From Thermoplasmata archaeon (lineage in GTDB: Archaea > Thermoplasmatota > Thermoplasmata > UBA10834), in assembly GCA_020696365.1 (NCBI GenBank), contig JAEHCM010000010.1, positions 1 to 40,415 of the forward strand: 40,415 nt of DNA, read 5' to 3'. The translations under genes and the position numbers were made by a program. The notes beneath the pieces are model-generated. The model was given only the letters and a program-made list of their open reading frames with translations. It was not told where the DNA came from and searched no databases. Within the stretch, counting starts at the first letter, position 1; each line of letters opens with the position of its first letter. Shown in pieces: positions 33,000-40,415 of this stretch.

Positions 33000-33833
33000 G
33001 TGGTGGCCTTCCAGGGTGAGAAGGGGGCGTATTCCGAGGATGCGTGCTTCAGATACTTCGGGAACGACGTGCGTACAAAACCGTATCCGGACTTCAAGAC
33101 GACTTTCGAGGCCGTGGAGCAGGATGCCGTCACGCATGCCATAGTTCCCGTCGAGAACTCGTTGGAGGGTAGCGTGACCCAGGTGAACGACCTTCTCCTC
33201 GACCACGACCTGACCGTGTCCGGGGAGGCTATCGTGCCAGTGAAGCACTGCCTTATGGTGAACTCGGGCGCAGGCCTTGCATCGGTCAAGGAAGTGCTGA
33301 GTCACCCACAGGCGCTCGGACAGTGCCGCAAATTCCTCCAGAACCACCCCGATTGGCACGTGATCCCAACCTACGACACGGCCGGCAGCGCCAGGGCCGT
33401 CTCCGAGTCCAAGCGCCTTGACCAGGCGGCGATCGCCAGTAGGCGCGCGGCGAGCGTGTACGGCCTGGAGATACTCAAGGAAGACATCCAGAGCGAGGCG
33501 TTCAACTACACACGCTTCTTCGTGCTCGAGAAGAACCCCGTGCCTGTCCCGGACGCGGACAAGACATCGATCGTGTTCGCCACGAAGAACGTCCCTGGGG
33601 CCTTGCACAGGGCCATGGGCGAGCTGGCTTCGAGAGGCATCAACCTGACCAAACTGGAGTCCCGGCCCCGCAGGAACAAGGCCTGGGTCTATGTATTCTA
33701 CGCGGACTTCGACGGGAGTATGGATGACCCAGACTGCCACGCGGCGGTCGGCGGCCTTCTCAAGTCGGGTGCGTTCGTGAAAGTCCTCGGCTCATACAAG
33801 AAGGCAAGCGGATGGATGGAGAACAACGAGTAG
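33000..33833 (+). CDS. pheA: Prephenate dehydratase with C-terminal ACT domain
   Basis: The enzyme converts prephenate to phenylpyruvate. The catalytic domain has VAFQGEKGAYSEDA at its start, AIVPVENSLEGSV, then NYTRFFVLEK, where the Thr-Arg-Phe is essential in the family. The ACT domain near the C-terminus contains VPGALHRAMGELASRGINLTKLESRP, shown here by GALHRAMGEL and NLTKLESRP, and would bind phenylalanine for feedback inhibition. No chorismate mutase domain is fused. GTG 33000 is chosen because family members start right at the conserved strand and GGAGAG lies at 32984-32989. TTG 32982 or ATG 32928 are alternatives. It is divergent from leuA. Confidence 0.88.
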   Translation: MVAFQGEKGAYSEDACFRYFGNDVRTKPYPDFKTTFEAVEQDAVTHAIVPVENSLEGSVTQVNDLLLDHDLTVSGEAIVPVKHCLMVNSGAGLASVKEVLSHPQALGQCRKFLQNHPDWHVIPTYDTAGSARAVSESKRLDQAAIASRRAASVYGLEILKEDIQSEAFNYTRFFVLEKNPVPVPDADKTSIVFATKNVPGALHRAMGELASRGINLTKLESRPRRNKAWVYVFYADFDGSMDDPDCHAAVGGLLKSGAFVKVLGSYKKASGWMENNE

Positions 33834-33848
33834 GCTGGACGTTTCCCG

Positions 33849-35204
33849 CTACTCCTGCTGAGCGAGCTTCTTGGACGAATCCTTCAGCTCCTCGAGCCCC
33901 TCCTCTCCCTTGATGACTATCCGGTCCCGCTCAAGCATCGCGACCTGTTTGGAATCGAAGGCCTCGGGGTTGACCGTTATTATCAATCTGGACTTGGTTA
34001 TCCATGCCGTCTCGTTGAGCGAGTCCAGCGATCTGAGCACCCTGTTGAAGTCGTTGAACGTGAGCAGGTACTCGACTCCGTCGATCAGCACTATGCTGTT
34101 CGGGTTGCCTTCCAGGAACCTGATCAGCGCATCAGTCATGAGCGCTATGCTCGTAGGAGGGATCCTCCTGTCGCCAGTGGACTCGGTCAGCCAGATGATG
34201 GGAGTCACCTGGAGGTGATACTCCTCCCTGATGCGCTCCGGGAAGACTCTCGTTATCATCAGCCCTTTCGGTATGAGGAACGCGAGTGTGTCCGATGTAG
34301 CGCTATCCTTCTCCGGTATTGCGACATCGGGCCGGAGAGGCAGGGTGACCAGTTCGACGAACAGTTTGGTCGCTGACTTGCTGGTCTCGTCCTCGAACAG
34401 GTACACCCCTCGGGGAATGTCGTATGGCCTGAACCCTCCCCTCTCGGTCATCTCTACCTCGGCGTCGATGATGAGTGCGGAGAACCTCCGGCTCGTGACC
34501 GATTTCAGGAGGATGGCGAACATGACCAGAAACGTCCATGAGTGAGCAGCGTCGAAGTTCACATCCGTGGTCGCCCGGAGATAGATGTCGAAGAGATACT
34601 CTGCGACGGGCATCCCGACCCACGCTACCGCAAGGAGTCCCAGGCTGAGCCTCTCCTCGGGAGTCAGCTTTCTCAGCTCCCCTCTCCTCTTCGCCGTGAT
34701 CGGCATGATCAGGTCGAAAACGATGGATGCCACCATGTAGGCGAGCACGACCGCAAGGAGCCAAGCTTCCCTCCTGAGGTCCTCGCCGCTCTCCGGACGG
34801 ACGGCCATCGCTGCGACGAGTATCAGGATTCCTATCATGCCCCACACGGTTATCGGGTTGACCGGTCTAGCGAAGATCAATCTTCTGAAGGCTGACGCGT
34901 CCAAATATGTGCGATGCCTGGTCGTGACAGTCACAACCCAGACGGATAGCCATGAGGCCACCACTACGAAGGATATGCTGACGATCACATGATGGCTCCA
35001 GTCATCGGTAGCGGCAAGGGACATCGATGTCTCGTAGATCCAGAGGAGCGCCACCGCCGCAATGAACGAGGCCACGACCAGGCCTCTGATCACCATGAAG
35101 AATTGCGCTCTGGCGCGGTAGACGAGGAAGAGCGAGTAGGCGATGAGCGCCAATCCTATAAGTCTCGGGGCGACGACCCCGACCCAGTGCTCAATGTCGC
35201 TCAC
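33849..35204 (-). CDS. Seven-helix membrane protein with C-terminal DUF835 domain
   Basis: The first 260 residues contain about seven hydrophobic helices (LIGLALIAYSLFLVYRA, GLVVASFIAAVALLWIY, VIVSISFVVVASWLSVWVV and others), arranged like the sensor part of archaeal signalling proteins. The cytoplasmic C-terminus matches DUF835: SIVLIDGVEYLLTFNDFNRVLRSL (cited by SIVLIDGVEYLLT) and RLIITVNPEAFDSKQVAMLERD. This is a RecA/KaiC-like remnant common in Thermococci and Thermoplasmata and of unknown function. It has no kinase domain. GTG 35204 follows GGGGAG. It is a separate unit between the leu/phe block and the thr/ilv operon. Confidence 0.78.
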   Translation of the reverse strand: MSDIEHWVGVVAPRLIGLALIAYSLFLVYRARAQFFMVIRGLVVASFIAAVALLWIYETSMSLAATDDWSHHVIVSISFVVVASWLSVWVVTVTTRHRTYLDASAFRRLIFARPVNPITVWGMIGILILVAAMAVRPESGEDLRREAWLLAVVLAYMVASIVFDLIMPITAKRRGELRKLTPEERLSLGLLAVAWVGMPVAEYLFDIYLRATTDVNFDAAHSWTFLVMFAILLKSVTSRRFSALIIDAEVEMTERGGFRPYDIPRGVYLFEDETSKSATKLFVELVTLPLRPDVAIPEKDSATSDTLAFLIPKGLMITRVFPERIREEYHLQVTPIIWLTESTGDRRIPPTSIALMTDALIRFLEGNPNSIVLIDGVEYLLTFNDFNRVLRSLDSLNETAWITKSRLIITVNPEAFDSKQVAMLERDRIVIKGEEGLEELKDSSKKLAQQE

Positions 35205-35325
35205 GCATCAACACTCCCCAATAACCTTCAAGGGGTGGAACGAATCGCTTGACCAAGTACTTTTCTCGCTGCAGTCTCGATGCACCCTTCGAGCGGTCCT
35301 CACATGCTCGCCTCTTCGGCGCGGA

Positions 35326-37005
35326 TCATCTGCTGCTGGTCTGCAGGACGGCTCCTAGGCTGGCTGACGATACCTGGTCCCTGTATCTCCGCAGGTATCC
35401 GTCGATCTTCTGCTTGGGCAGCCTTCGCTCCTTCAGTCTCGCCTTGACCTCCCTCTCGGATATCAGAACATCGACATCCCTCGCGTCGAGGTCTATTCTT
35501 ATGATGTCCCCGTCCCGCAGAGCTGCTAGCGCCCCGCCGACATACGCCTCCGGGGAGACATGGCCGATACAGAGGCCTCTCGTGCCCCCTGAGAACCTTC
35601 CGTCGGTGACGAGCGCGACAGATTCGCCCAGGCCCAAGCCGGCGAGGATCGATGTCGGTCCGAGCATCTCCGGCATCCCCGGGGCGCCTTTCGGACCCTG
35701 ATACCTTATGACCACCGCGTCGCCCTTCCTTATCTCTCCCGCTAGCATCGCCTTCGTCGCATCGTCCTCGGAGTCGAACACTCTCGCAGGCCCTTCGAAA
35801 CGTCGCATGGATGCGACCACTGCCGATTGCTTGACGACGCATCCTTCTTCTGCGAGGCTTCCTCTGAGCGCCGCGATGCCTCCCTCCTCGTGGTAGGCGT
35901 TGTCCAGACTCCTTATCACGCTGCTGTCCGCGACCTTCGCCTCCCCGGCGATCTGCAGTATGCTCTTGCCAGACACGGTTTTCGTGTCGTGCAACGCGGG
36001 CATCAGTACGTGCAAGACGCCTGGTATGCCTCCCGCTTCGTCAAGGTCTATCATGAAATGCTCTCCACCCGGTCGCAGAGCCACTATGTGCTTCGTTACC
36101 CGCGAGACCTTGTCGAACACATCCAGGTCGAGGGCGACCCCGAACTCCTTGGCTATCGCGATGAGGTGAAGGCATGTGTTGGTCGAGCCGCCGATCGCGT
36201 TGTCGACCCTCACGGCGTTCTCGAAGCTCTTCTCGTCGACGATGTCCCTCGGCCGGGTACCCTTGCGGACCAGTTCGACTGCCAGCTTCCCGGTCTCGTA
36301 CGCCATCTCCCTCTTCGTCTCCGTCAGGGCGTGGCTGGTTGCGCAACCCGGAACGCTCAGCCCGAGCGCCTCCGTCATACATGCCATCGTGTTCGCGGTG
36401 AACAGTCCGGCGCACGAGCCCGCACCTGGACACGCCCGTCTCTCTATCTCTCTGAAATCGTCATCGTCTATGTGTCCCGCGGCGAGCTCCCCGACCGCCT
36501 CGAATATCGATATGACGTCGAGCCTCCGCCCCTTGTATTCACCAGGCATCATGGGGCCTGCCGTGAGCATGACCGAGGGGACGTCCATCCTGCCGCACGC
36601 CATCAGCATGCCAGGAGTTATCTTGTCGCAGTTCGTGACGCCGACCCAGCCATCTGCGACATGCGCCTCCACCATCGCCTCCGTGGCGTCGGCCACGATC
36701 TCGCGCGACGGTAACGAGTATCTCATACCGGGAAGTCCCATGGCGACTCCGTCGCATATCCCCGGGATTCCGAACTCGTATGCCTTTCCGCCCGCGTCCT
36801 CTATCCCGCGTTTCACCTCCGCGACGAGCGGGCCCATGTGGATGTGCCCTGGTACGATCGTGTTGAACGAGTTCGCGACTGCTATGAGCGGTTTGTCGAA
36901 GTCATCATCCTCGAACCCTGTCGCCCGGAGAAGGCCGCGTGCGGCCGCCCTGGACACGCCCTTGTTCATCGCCTCGCTCCTGAGGGTCGGCCTGCCTTTC
37001 TCCAT
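35326..37005 (-). CDS. ilvD: Dihydroxy-acid dehydratase
   Basis: The 559-residue Fe-S enzyme dehydrates 2,3-dihydroxy-isovalerate and -methylvalerate, the common step towards valine, leucine and isoleucine. Cluster and metal residues are in [26 protein letters not shown] and [16 protein letters not shown]. The serine-containing catalytic block is in [25 protein letters not shown], cited by [15 protein letters not shown] 37005 follows the aspartate kinase TGA directly, so it is cotranscribed with the threonine branch. Its product feeds leuA through 2-oxoisovalerate. Confidence 0.95.
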   Translation of the reverse strand: MEKGRPTLRSEAMNKGVSRAAARGLLRATGFEDDDFDKPLIAVANSFNTIVPGHIHMGPLVAEVKRGIEDAGGKAYEFGIPGICDGVAMGLPGMRYSLPSREIVADATEAMVEAHVADGWVGVTNCDKITPGMLMACGRMDVPSVMLTAGPMMPGEYKGRRLDVISIFEAVGELAAGHIDDDDFREIERRACPGAGSCAGLFTANTMACMTEALGLSVPGCATSHALTETKREMAYETGKLAVELVRKGTRPRDIVDEKSFENAVRVDNAIGGSTNTCLHLIAIAKEFGVALDLDVFDKVSRVTKHIVALRPGGEHFMIDLDEAGGIPGVLHVLMPALHDTKTVSGKSILQIAGEAKVADSSVIRSLDNAYHEEGGIAALRGSLAEEGCVVKQSAVVASMRRFEGPARVFDSEDDATKAMLAGEIRKGDAVVIRYQGPKGAPGMPEMLGPTSILAGLGLGESVALVTDGRFSGGTRGLCIGHVSPEAYVGGALAALRDGDIIRIDLDARDVDVLISEREVKARLKERRLPKQKIDGYLRRYRDQVSSASLGAVLQTSSR

Positions 37006-38415
37006 TCAGGCGCACTCTCCCAGCTTGAAGTCGGTGTGAAGGGCGGCTATCGCCTTCGGCGCGTCCTGCTTTCTGGTTATGAACGATATGTTCAGCTCGG
37101 ATGATCCCTGGGCTATCGCACGGATGTTGATGTCGTTGGCGGCCATCGTCCCGAACACGCGAGCGGCCACCCCGGGCGTGCCTCTCATCCCGGCTCCGAC
37201 AACGGCCACGATGCTCAGGCCGGCTTCGATCGATACCTCCCGCACCTGCTTGGACCCCAGAAGGGATAGTTCGAGGGCGTTCTGGGCCTTGGAGCCGTCG
37301 TCCTTCGGTATGGCGAGCGTGATGTTCTCCTCTGAGGAGCTCTGCGATATCATCAGTACGTCGATATCCTCGTCCGTGAGTATCTCCAGCACTTTCGCAG
37401 CCAGGCGCGGAGTGCCCACCATGCTAGCGCCGCTCACCGTTATGAGGTCGACATCATCGATGTTCGTTATCGCCTTCACGACGTTGCCGTCCTTGACCTT
37501 GACCTCTTTCACTATCAGCGTTCCGGCGCCGTCTGCGTTTGACAAGCTCTTGACCCGGAACGGCAGCTGGAACCTAGCGGCGCTCTCCAGGGCCTTCGGG
37601 TGTATCACCTGGGCTCCGAAATGTGCTAGCTCCATCGCCTCGGAGAAGGATATCCTGTCGATCATGCGTGCGTCCTTCACGATCATCGGGTTCGCGGTCA
37701 TGAGCCCCTCTACATCCTTCCAGACCCACACTTCGTCGGCCCGGATCGCCGCGCCTATGATGGATGCGGTGAAGTCCGAGCCGCCTCGTCCGAGTGTCGT
37801 CTGTGTGCCGTCCTGTGTGGCGGCGGTGAACCCGCCCACGACTGGAACGACCCCATTCTCGACGAGCGGGTCTATCACCTGCCGGACCTCGAGGGTCGTC
37901 ACATTCATCAGCGGCTCAGCCCAGCCGAAGTGATCGTCCGTGATTATCCCGGCCTCCCCGCCGGTCATGGCCTTCGCCTTCATCCCCAGATCCTCCAAGG
38001 CGCCCTGGAGTATCGGCGCGGAGAACCGCTCGCCGAACCCGACGACGAAGTCCTTGGACCTGGGCGTGAGCTCACCTATGTGGGCGATGCCGAGCAGTAT
38101 GTTCTTCAGGTCATCGCATTTGGACTCGATGACCTGGATCGTCCTTTCTAGCACCTCCTTGTCGCTCATCGCATCCCTTGCGCTCTGGATGTGCCTCTCC
38201 CTTGTGTCCTCGACGAACTTGAGGACGTGTTCCATCTGCCCCTTGCCCGCTCTCTTGGCAGCATCAAAGAGGGAGTTCGTGACGTTGAACATGGCAGATG
38301 TCACTACGACGAGCTCGTTCCCTTCGGCTCGGAATCTCTCGACTATCTTGCCGACGTTCCTCATGCTCTCGCCGTCGGCCACGCTCACACCGCCGAATTT
38401 CATGACTATCTTCAT
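37006..38415 (-). CDS. lysC: Aspartate kinase
   Basis: The 469-residue kinase phosphorylates aspartate, the first step to threonine, methionine and lysine. The N-terminal kinase domain has MKFGGVSVADGESM, FGERFSAPI and TTLGRGGSDFTASIIG. Two ACT domains occupy about residues 305-469 (LITVSGASMVGTPRLAAKVLEIL cited by SGASMVGTPRLAA, and VAVVGAGMRGTPGVAARVF), and would bind a feedback amino acid such as threonine or lysine. It ends in contact with ilvD and begins 33 bases after hom, in the order thrC-hom-lysC-ilvD. Confidence 0.94.
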   Translation of the reverse strand: MKIVMKFGGVSVADGESMRNVGKIVERFRAEGNELVVVTSAMFNVTNSLFDAAKRAGKGQMEHVLKFVEDTRERHIQSARDAMSDKEVLERTIQVIESKCDDLKNILLGIAHIGELTPRSKDFVVGFGERFSAPILQGALEDLGMKAKAMTGGEAGIITDDHFGWAEPLMNVTTLEVRQVIDPLVENGVVPVVGGFTAATQDGTQTTLGRGGSDFTASIIGAAIRADEVWVWKDVEGLMTANPMIVKDARMIDRISFSEAMELAHFGAQVIHPKALESAARFQLPFRVKSLSNADGAGTLIVKEVKVKDGNVVKAITNIDDVDLITVSGASMVGTPRLAAKVLEILTDEDIDVLMISQSSSEENITLAIPKDDGSKAQNALELSLLGSKQVREVSIEAGLSIVAVVGAGMRGTPGVAARVFGTMAANDINIRAIAQGSSELNISFITRKQDAPKAIAALHTDFKLGECA

Positions 38416-38448
38416 CGTCCTGCACCCGGGTTCTCCGACATCACGCCT

Positions 38449-39465
38449 CTATCTGGTGAACTCCTTCCTGATCTCGATCAGGTCGCGTAGCACGGAGCTC
38501 GCCGTCTCCCTGCCGCCCGCTCCCTTGCCAACTAACGTAATCTCTCCTGCGGGATCCGTATCGAATGTGATGGCGTTGAAAGTTCCTGAGACGTTGAGCG
38601 GGTGTGTGACCGGCACCTGCTCAGGGGCCACCCGGGCCTTGTCTCCGACGAAGCCTATCAGCTTCACGGCCTTAGCATCCGCCTCTGCAGCTGCGATGTC
38701 CTCCTTCGTCACGCCGGTGATTCCCGTTATGTCCACATCCTTGATCGACAGGGATGTGCCCAATACGTAATTCGATGTTATCACTAGCTTGCACGCGCTG
38801 TCGAAGCCGCCCACGTCCGCCGTGGGGTCCGCCTCCGCGTATCCGAGCCTCTGAGCCTCCGCGAGCGCGTCCTTCATCTCGACGCCCTCCGAGGTCATCT
38901 TGGTGAGTATGTAGTTGCACGTCCCGTTGAGGATGCCCCTGATCGAGTTGATGGAGCATCCCTCGAGGCACTTCTTGGCGAGGTCGAGGACCGGTGTTCC
39001 TCCTCCCACTGTGCCGCTGAACTTGAACATGACGTCGTTGTGGTTGGCCAGCTCCATCAGTGCCGGCATGGCGATCGCCAGAGGGCCCTTGTTCACGCAG
39101 ATCACATGCCTGCCCTCCTTCATCGCGGTGCGAACATGGGTCAACCCGGGCTCTCCTCTCGTCAGCTCGCTGGGGGTCGCCTCGACGACGACCTCGCAGT
39201 CGACCTCCCTTATGACGTCGAGGGCGCCTTTCCCCTCAGTGTAGATGTTCGCCCCCAGCTCCTCGAGCGTCCCTGTCGCCTCCTTCGATCTGAGGGCCGT
39301 CTGGATGTCGATGCCATCTGCGGAGGTTGCGGCGCCCCTGCTGTCGACGATGCCGACCACCTTGGGACGTATACCGTGGTCTCTCGAGAGGCCGCTCGCT
39401 TGAGTATGGATTATCTCCGCGAAGCTGCGCGAGACGACGCCGAAGCCGACGAGTACGATCCTCAT
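38449..39465 (-). CDS. hom: Homoserine dehydrogenase
   Basis: The 338-residue enzyme reduces aspartate semialdehyde to homoserine with NAD(P)H. The Rossmann start is MRIVLVGFGVVSRSFAEII, the substrate lysine is in VCVNKGPLAI, and the family signature appears in GTCNYILTKMTSEG and YAEADPTADVGGFDSACKL. There is no C-terminal ACT domain, as in other short archaeal forms. ATG 39465 is chosen since it overlaps the thrC stop (ATGA), has GGAGG about ten bases upstream, and begins right at the conserved strand. The upstream extension to 39534 would run inside thrC. Confidence 0.94.
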   Translation of the reverse strand: MRIVLVGFGVVSRSFAEIIHTQASGLSRDHGIRPKVVGIVDSRGAATSADGIDIQTALRSKEATGTLEELGANIYTEGKGALDVIREVDCEVVVEATPSELTRGEPGLTHVRTAMKEGRHVICVNKGPLAIAMPALMELANHNDVMFKFSGTVGGGTPVLDLAKKCLEGCSINSIRGILNGTCNYILTKMTSEGVEMKDALAEAQRLGYAEADPTADVGGFDSACKLVITSNYVLGTSLSIKDVDITGITGVTKEDIAAAEADAKAVKLIGFVGDKARVAPEQVPVTHPLNVSGTFNAITFDTDPAGEITLVGKGAGGRETASSVLRDLIEIRKEFTR

Positions 39466-40415
39466 TCCTCTGAACCTCCGAGGACTCTGGAGAGCGCCTC
39501 CATCGTCGGGTCTATCACTCTGGGTCTCACGCACTGGGATATGGCGGTTTCCGGGTCTTTCAGTCCGTGTCCTGTCGAGACGCAGACTATGAGCGACGCC
39601 CGGTCGACGAGGTCCTCTTCAAGATCCCTCATCAGGCCTGCGAGTGCAGCGGCTCCGGCTGGTTCAGGGAATATACCCTCGAGGCGCGCCATGAACTTCT
39701 GCGCTTCGAGTATCTCCTCATCGGGAACGGCGAATGCGGTCCCGCCCGATTCCCTGAGCGCCCTCACCGTCTTGGTCCAGTTCGCAGGGTTGCCAATTCT
39801 GATGGCGGTGGCGACGGTGTCCGGCGTATCCACGGGCGTCAGCTCCGTGCTGTTGTCTTCGAACATCGCAGCTATCGGTGCCGCCCCCTCCGCCTGCACA
39901 CCTCTTATGGACGGGCAGCCAGAGACCATGTCCATGGCGTCGTACTCCTTGAACCCCTTCCAGTACGCTGAGGAGTTGCCCCCGTTCCCCACCGGGATGT
40001 ACAGGACCTCGGGGCTCGTGCCCCCGAGCTGGTCGCAGATCTCGTAGGCTGCGGTCTTCTGCCCTTCTATCCTGAACGGGTTGACCGAGTTGAGAACATA
40101 CATGCCAAGGGCCTCGGACGCCTTCATGACCATGTCCAGTGCCTGGTCGAAGTTGCCTCTTATGGCCAGCACGTCCGCTCCGTGCATCATCGCCTGTGCA
40201 AGTTTTCCGAGTGCGATCTTCCCCTCGGGTATCAGTACCACGCAATCGAGGTCCGCGAGTGCGGCATAGGCAGCGAGAGACGCCGATGTGTTCCCGGTCG
40301 AGGCGCACGTCACGACCTTCATGCCGAGTTCCAGGGCCTTTGTCACTCCGACGGTCATGCCCCTGTCTTTGAAGGAGCCGGTCGGGTTGGCACCGTCGTA
40401 CTTGATCCAGAGGCT
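39462..40415 (-). CDS. thrC: Threonine synthase (partial, N-terminus beyond window end)
   Basis: The frame is open to base 40415, so only the C-terminal 317 codons or so are present. The visible start includes NPTGSFKDRGMTVG, where the lysine forms the PLP Schiff base, followed by CASTGNTSASLAAYA and VPVGNGGNSSAYWKGF, typical of fold type II threonine synthases. It converts O-phosphohomoserine to threonine. It is the first gene in the window of the thrC-hom-lysC-ilvD unit, which may extend further upstream. Confidence 0.93.
   Translation of the reverse strand, partial: SLWIKYDGANPTGSFKDRGMTVGVTKALELGMKVVTCASTGNTSASLAAYAALADLDCVVLIPEGKIALGKLAQAMMHGADVLAIRGNFDQALDMVMKASEALGMYVLNSVNPFRIEGQKTAAYEICDQLGGTSPEVLYIPVGNGGNSSAYWKGFKEYDAMDMVSGCPSIRGVQAEGAAPIAAMFEDNSTELTPVDTPDTVATAIRIGNPANWTKTVRALRESGGTAFAVPDEEILEAQKFMARLEGIFPEPAGAAALAGLMRDLEEDLVDRASLIVCVSTGHGLKDPETAISQCVRPRVIDPTMEALSRVLGGSEE

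Noticed and set aside
32875..33000. Phe-rich leader peptide before pheA
   Set aside because: Short frames in this stretch do not show clustered Phe codons; the leucine case upstream of leuA has no counterpart here.

Overview
The window looks like a chromosomal stretch of a GC-rich archaeon, most likely of the Thermoplasmatota (Thermoplasmata-like Euryarchaeota). The reasons are archaeal TATA promoters with short or leaderless transcripts, a TrmB-type regulator, a tetraether lipid cluster (tetraether synthase, ferredoxin, geranylgeranyl reductase), a NosD/PKD surface protein, a DUF835 membrane protein, and archaeal-type LeuC/LeuD. The lineage is inferred from gene content only. No rRNA, tRNA or CRISPR was recognised.

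Layout. (1) 1-1328, minus strand: a tight four-gene run of thioredoxin, an unknown protein, a small membrane protein, and a partial LAGLIDADG-fold protein that has lost its catalytic acids. (2) About 1.7-6.3 kb, plus strand: an integrated plasmid- or virus-like element. It has small membrane proteins, an origin-like repeat region, a replication-type P-loop ATPase, a ribbon-helix-helix protein, a Cys-rich protein and a tyrosine integrase. The last five ORFs overlap by start/stop codons. (3) 6.4-11.4 kb: a cation/proton antiporter, then a TrmB-like regulator divergent from the tes-ferredoxin-GGR operon, which saturates and cross-links archaeal membrane lipids. (4) 11.5-19.7 kb: a cell-envelope block with a GT-C transferase, a polyprenol-phosphate mannosyltransferase-GtrA fusion, a DedA protein, a GT4 transferase and a 1205-aa beta-helix/PKD surface protein. 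(5) 19.9-26.7 kb: a half-size EamA transporter, imidazolonepropionase, a polysaccharide flippase, an aminotransferase, an ATP-cone protein and an unknown winged-helix/coiled-coil protein. (6) 26.9-40.4 kb: amino-acid biosynthesis. This holds the leucine operon leuA-leuC-leuD-leuB plus a saccharopine-dehydrogenase-like gene, divergent prephenate dehydratase, a DUF835 membrane protein, and thrC-hom-lysC-ilvD.

The most notable observation is a 20-codon ORF directly upstream of leuA, at 32715-32777 on the minus strand. It encodes MVNESRGLLLLLPLGLILLA, with nine leucines in its last 13 residues. It lies between a good TATA box and leuA, has its own Shine-Dalgarno-like GAGG, and resembles bacterial leuL attenuator peptides. 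I know of no established ribosome-mediated leader-peptide attenuation in archaea, so this is a candidate new regulatory system. The second is a perfect inverted repeat, TGTAGC-N7-GCTACA at 8382-8400, in the shared promoter of the TrmB-like gene and the tetraether operon. It is a candidate operator controlling membrane-lipid cross-linking.
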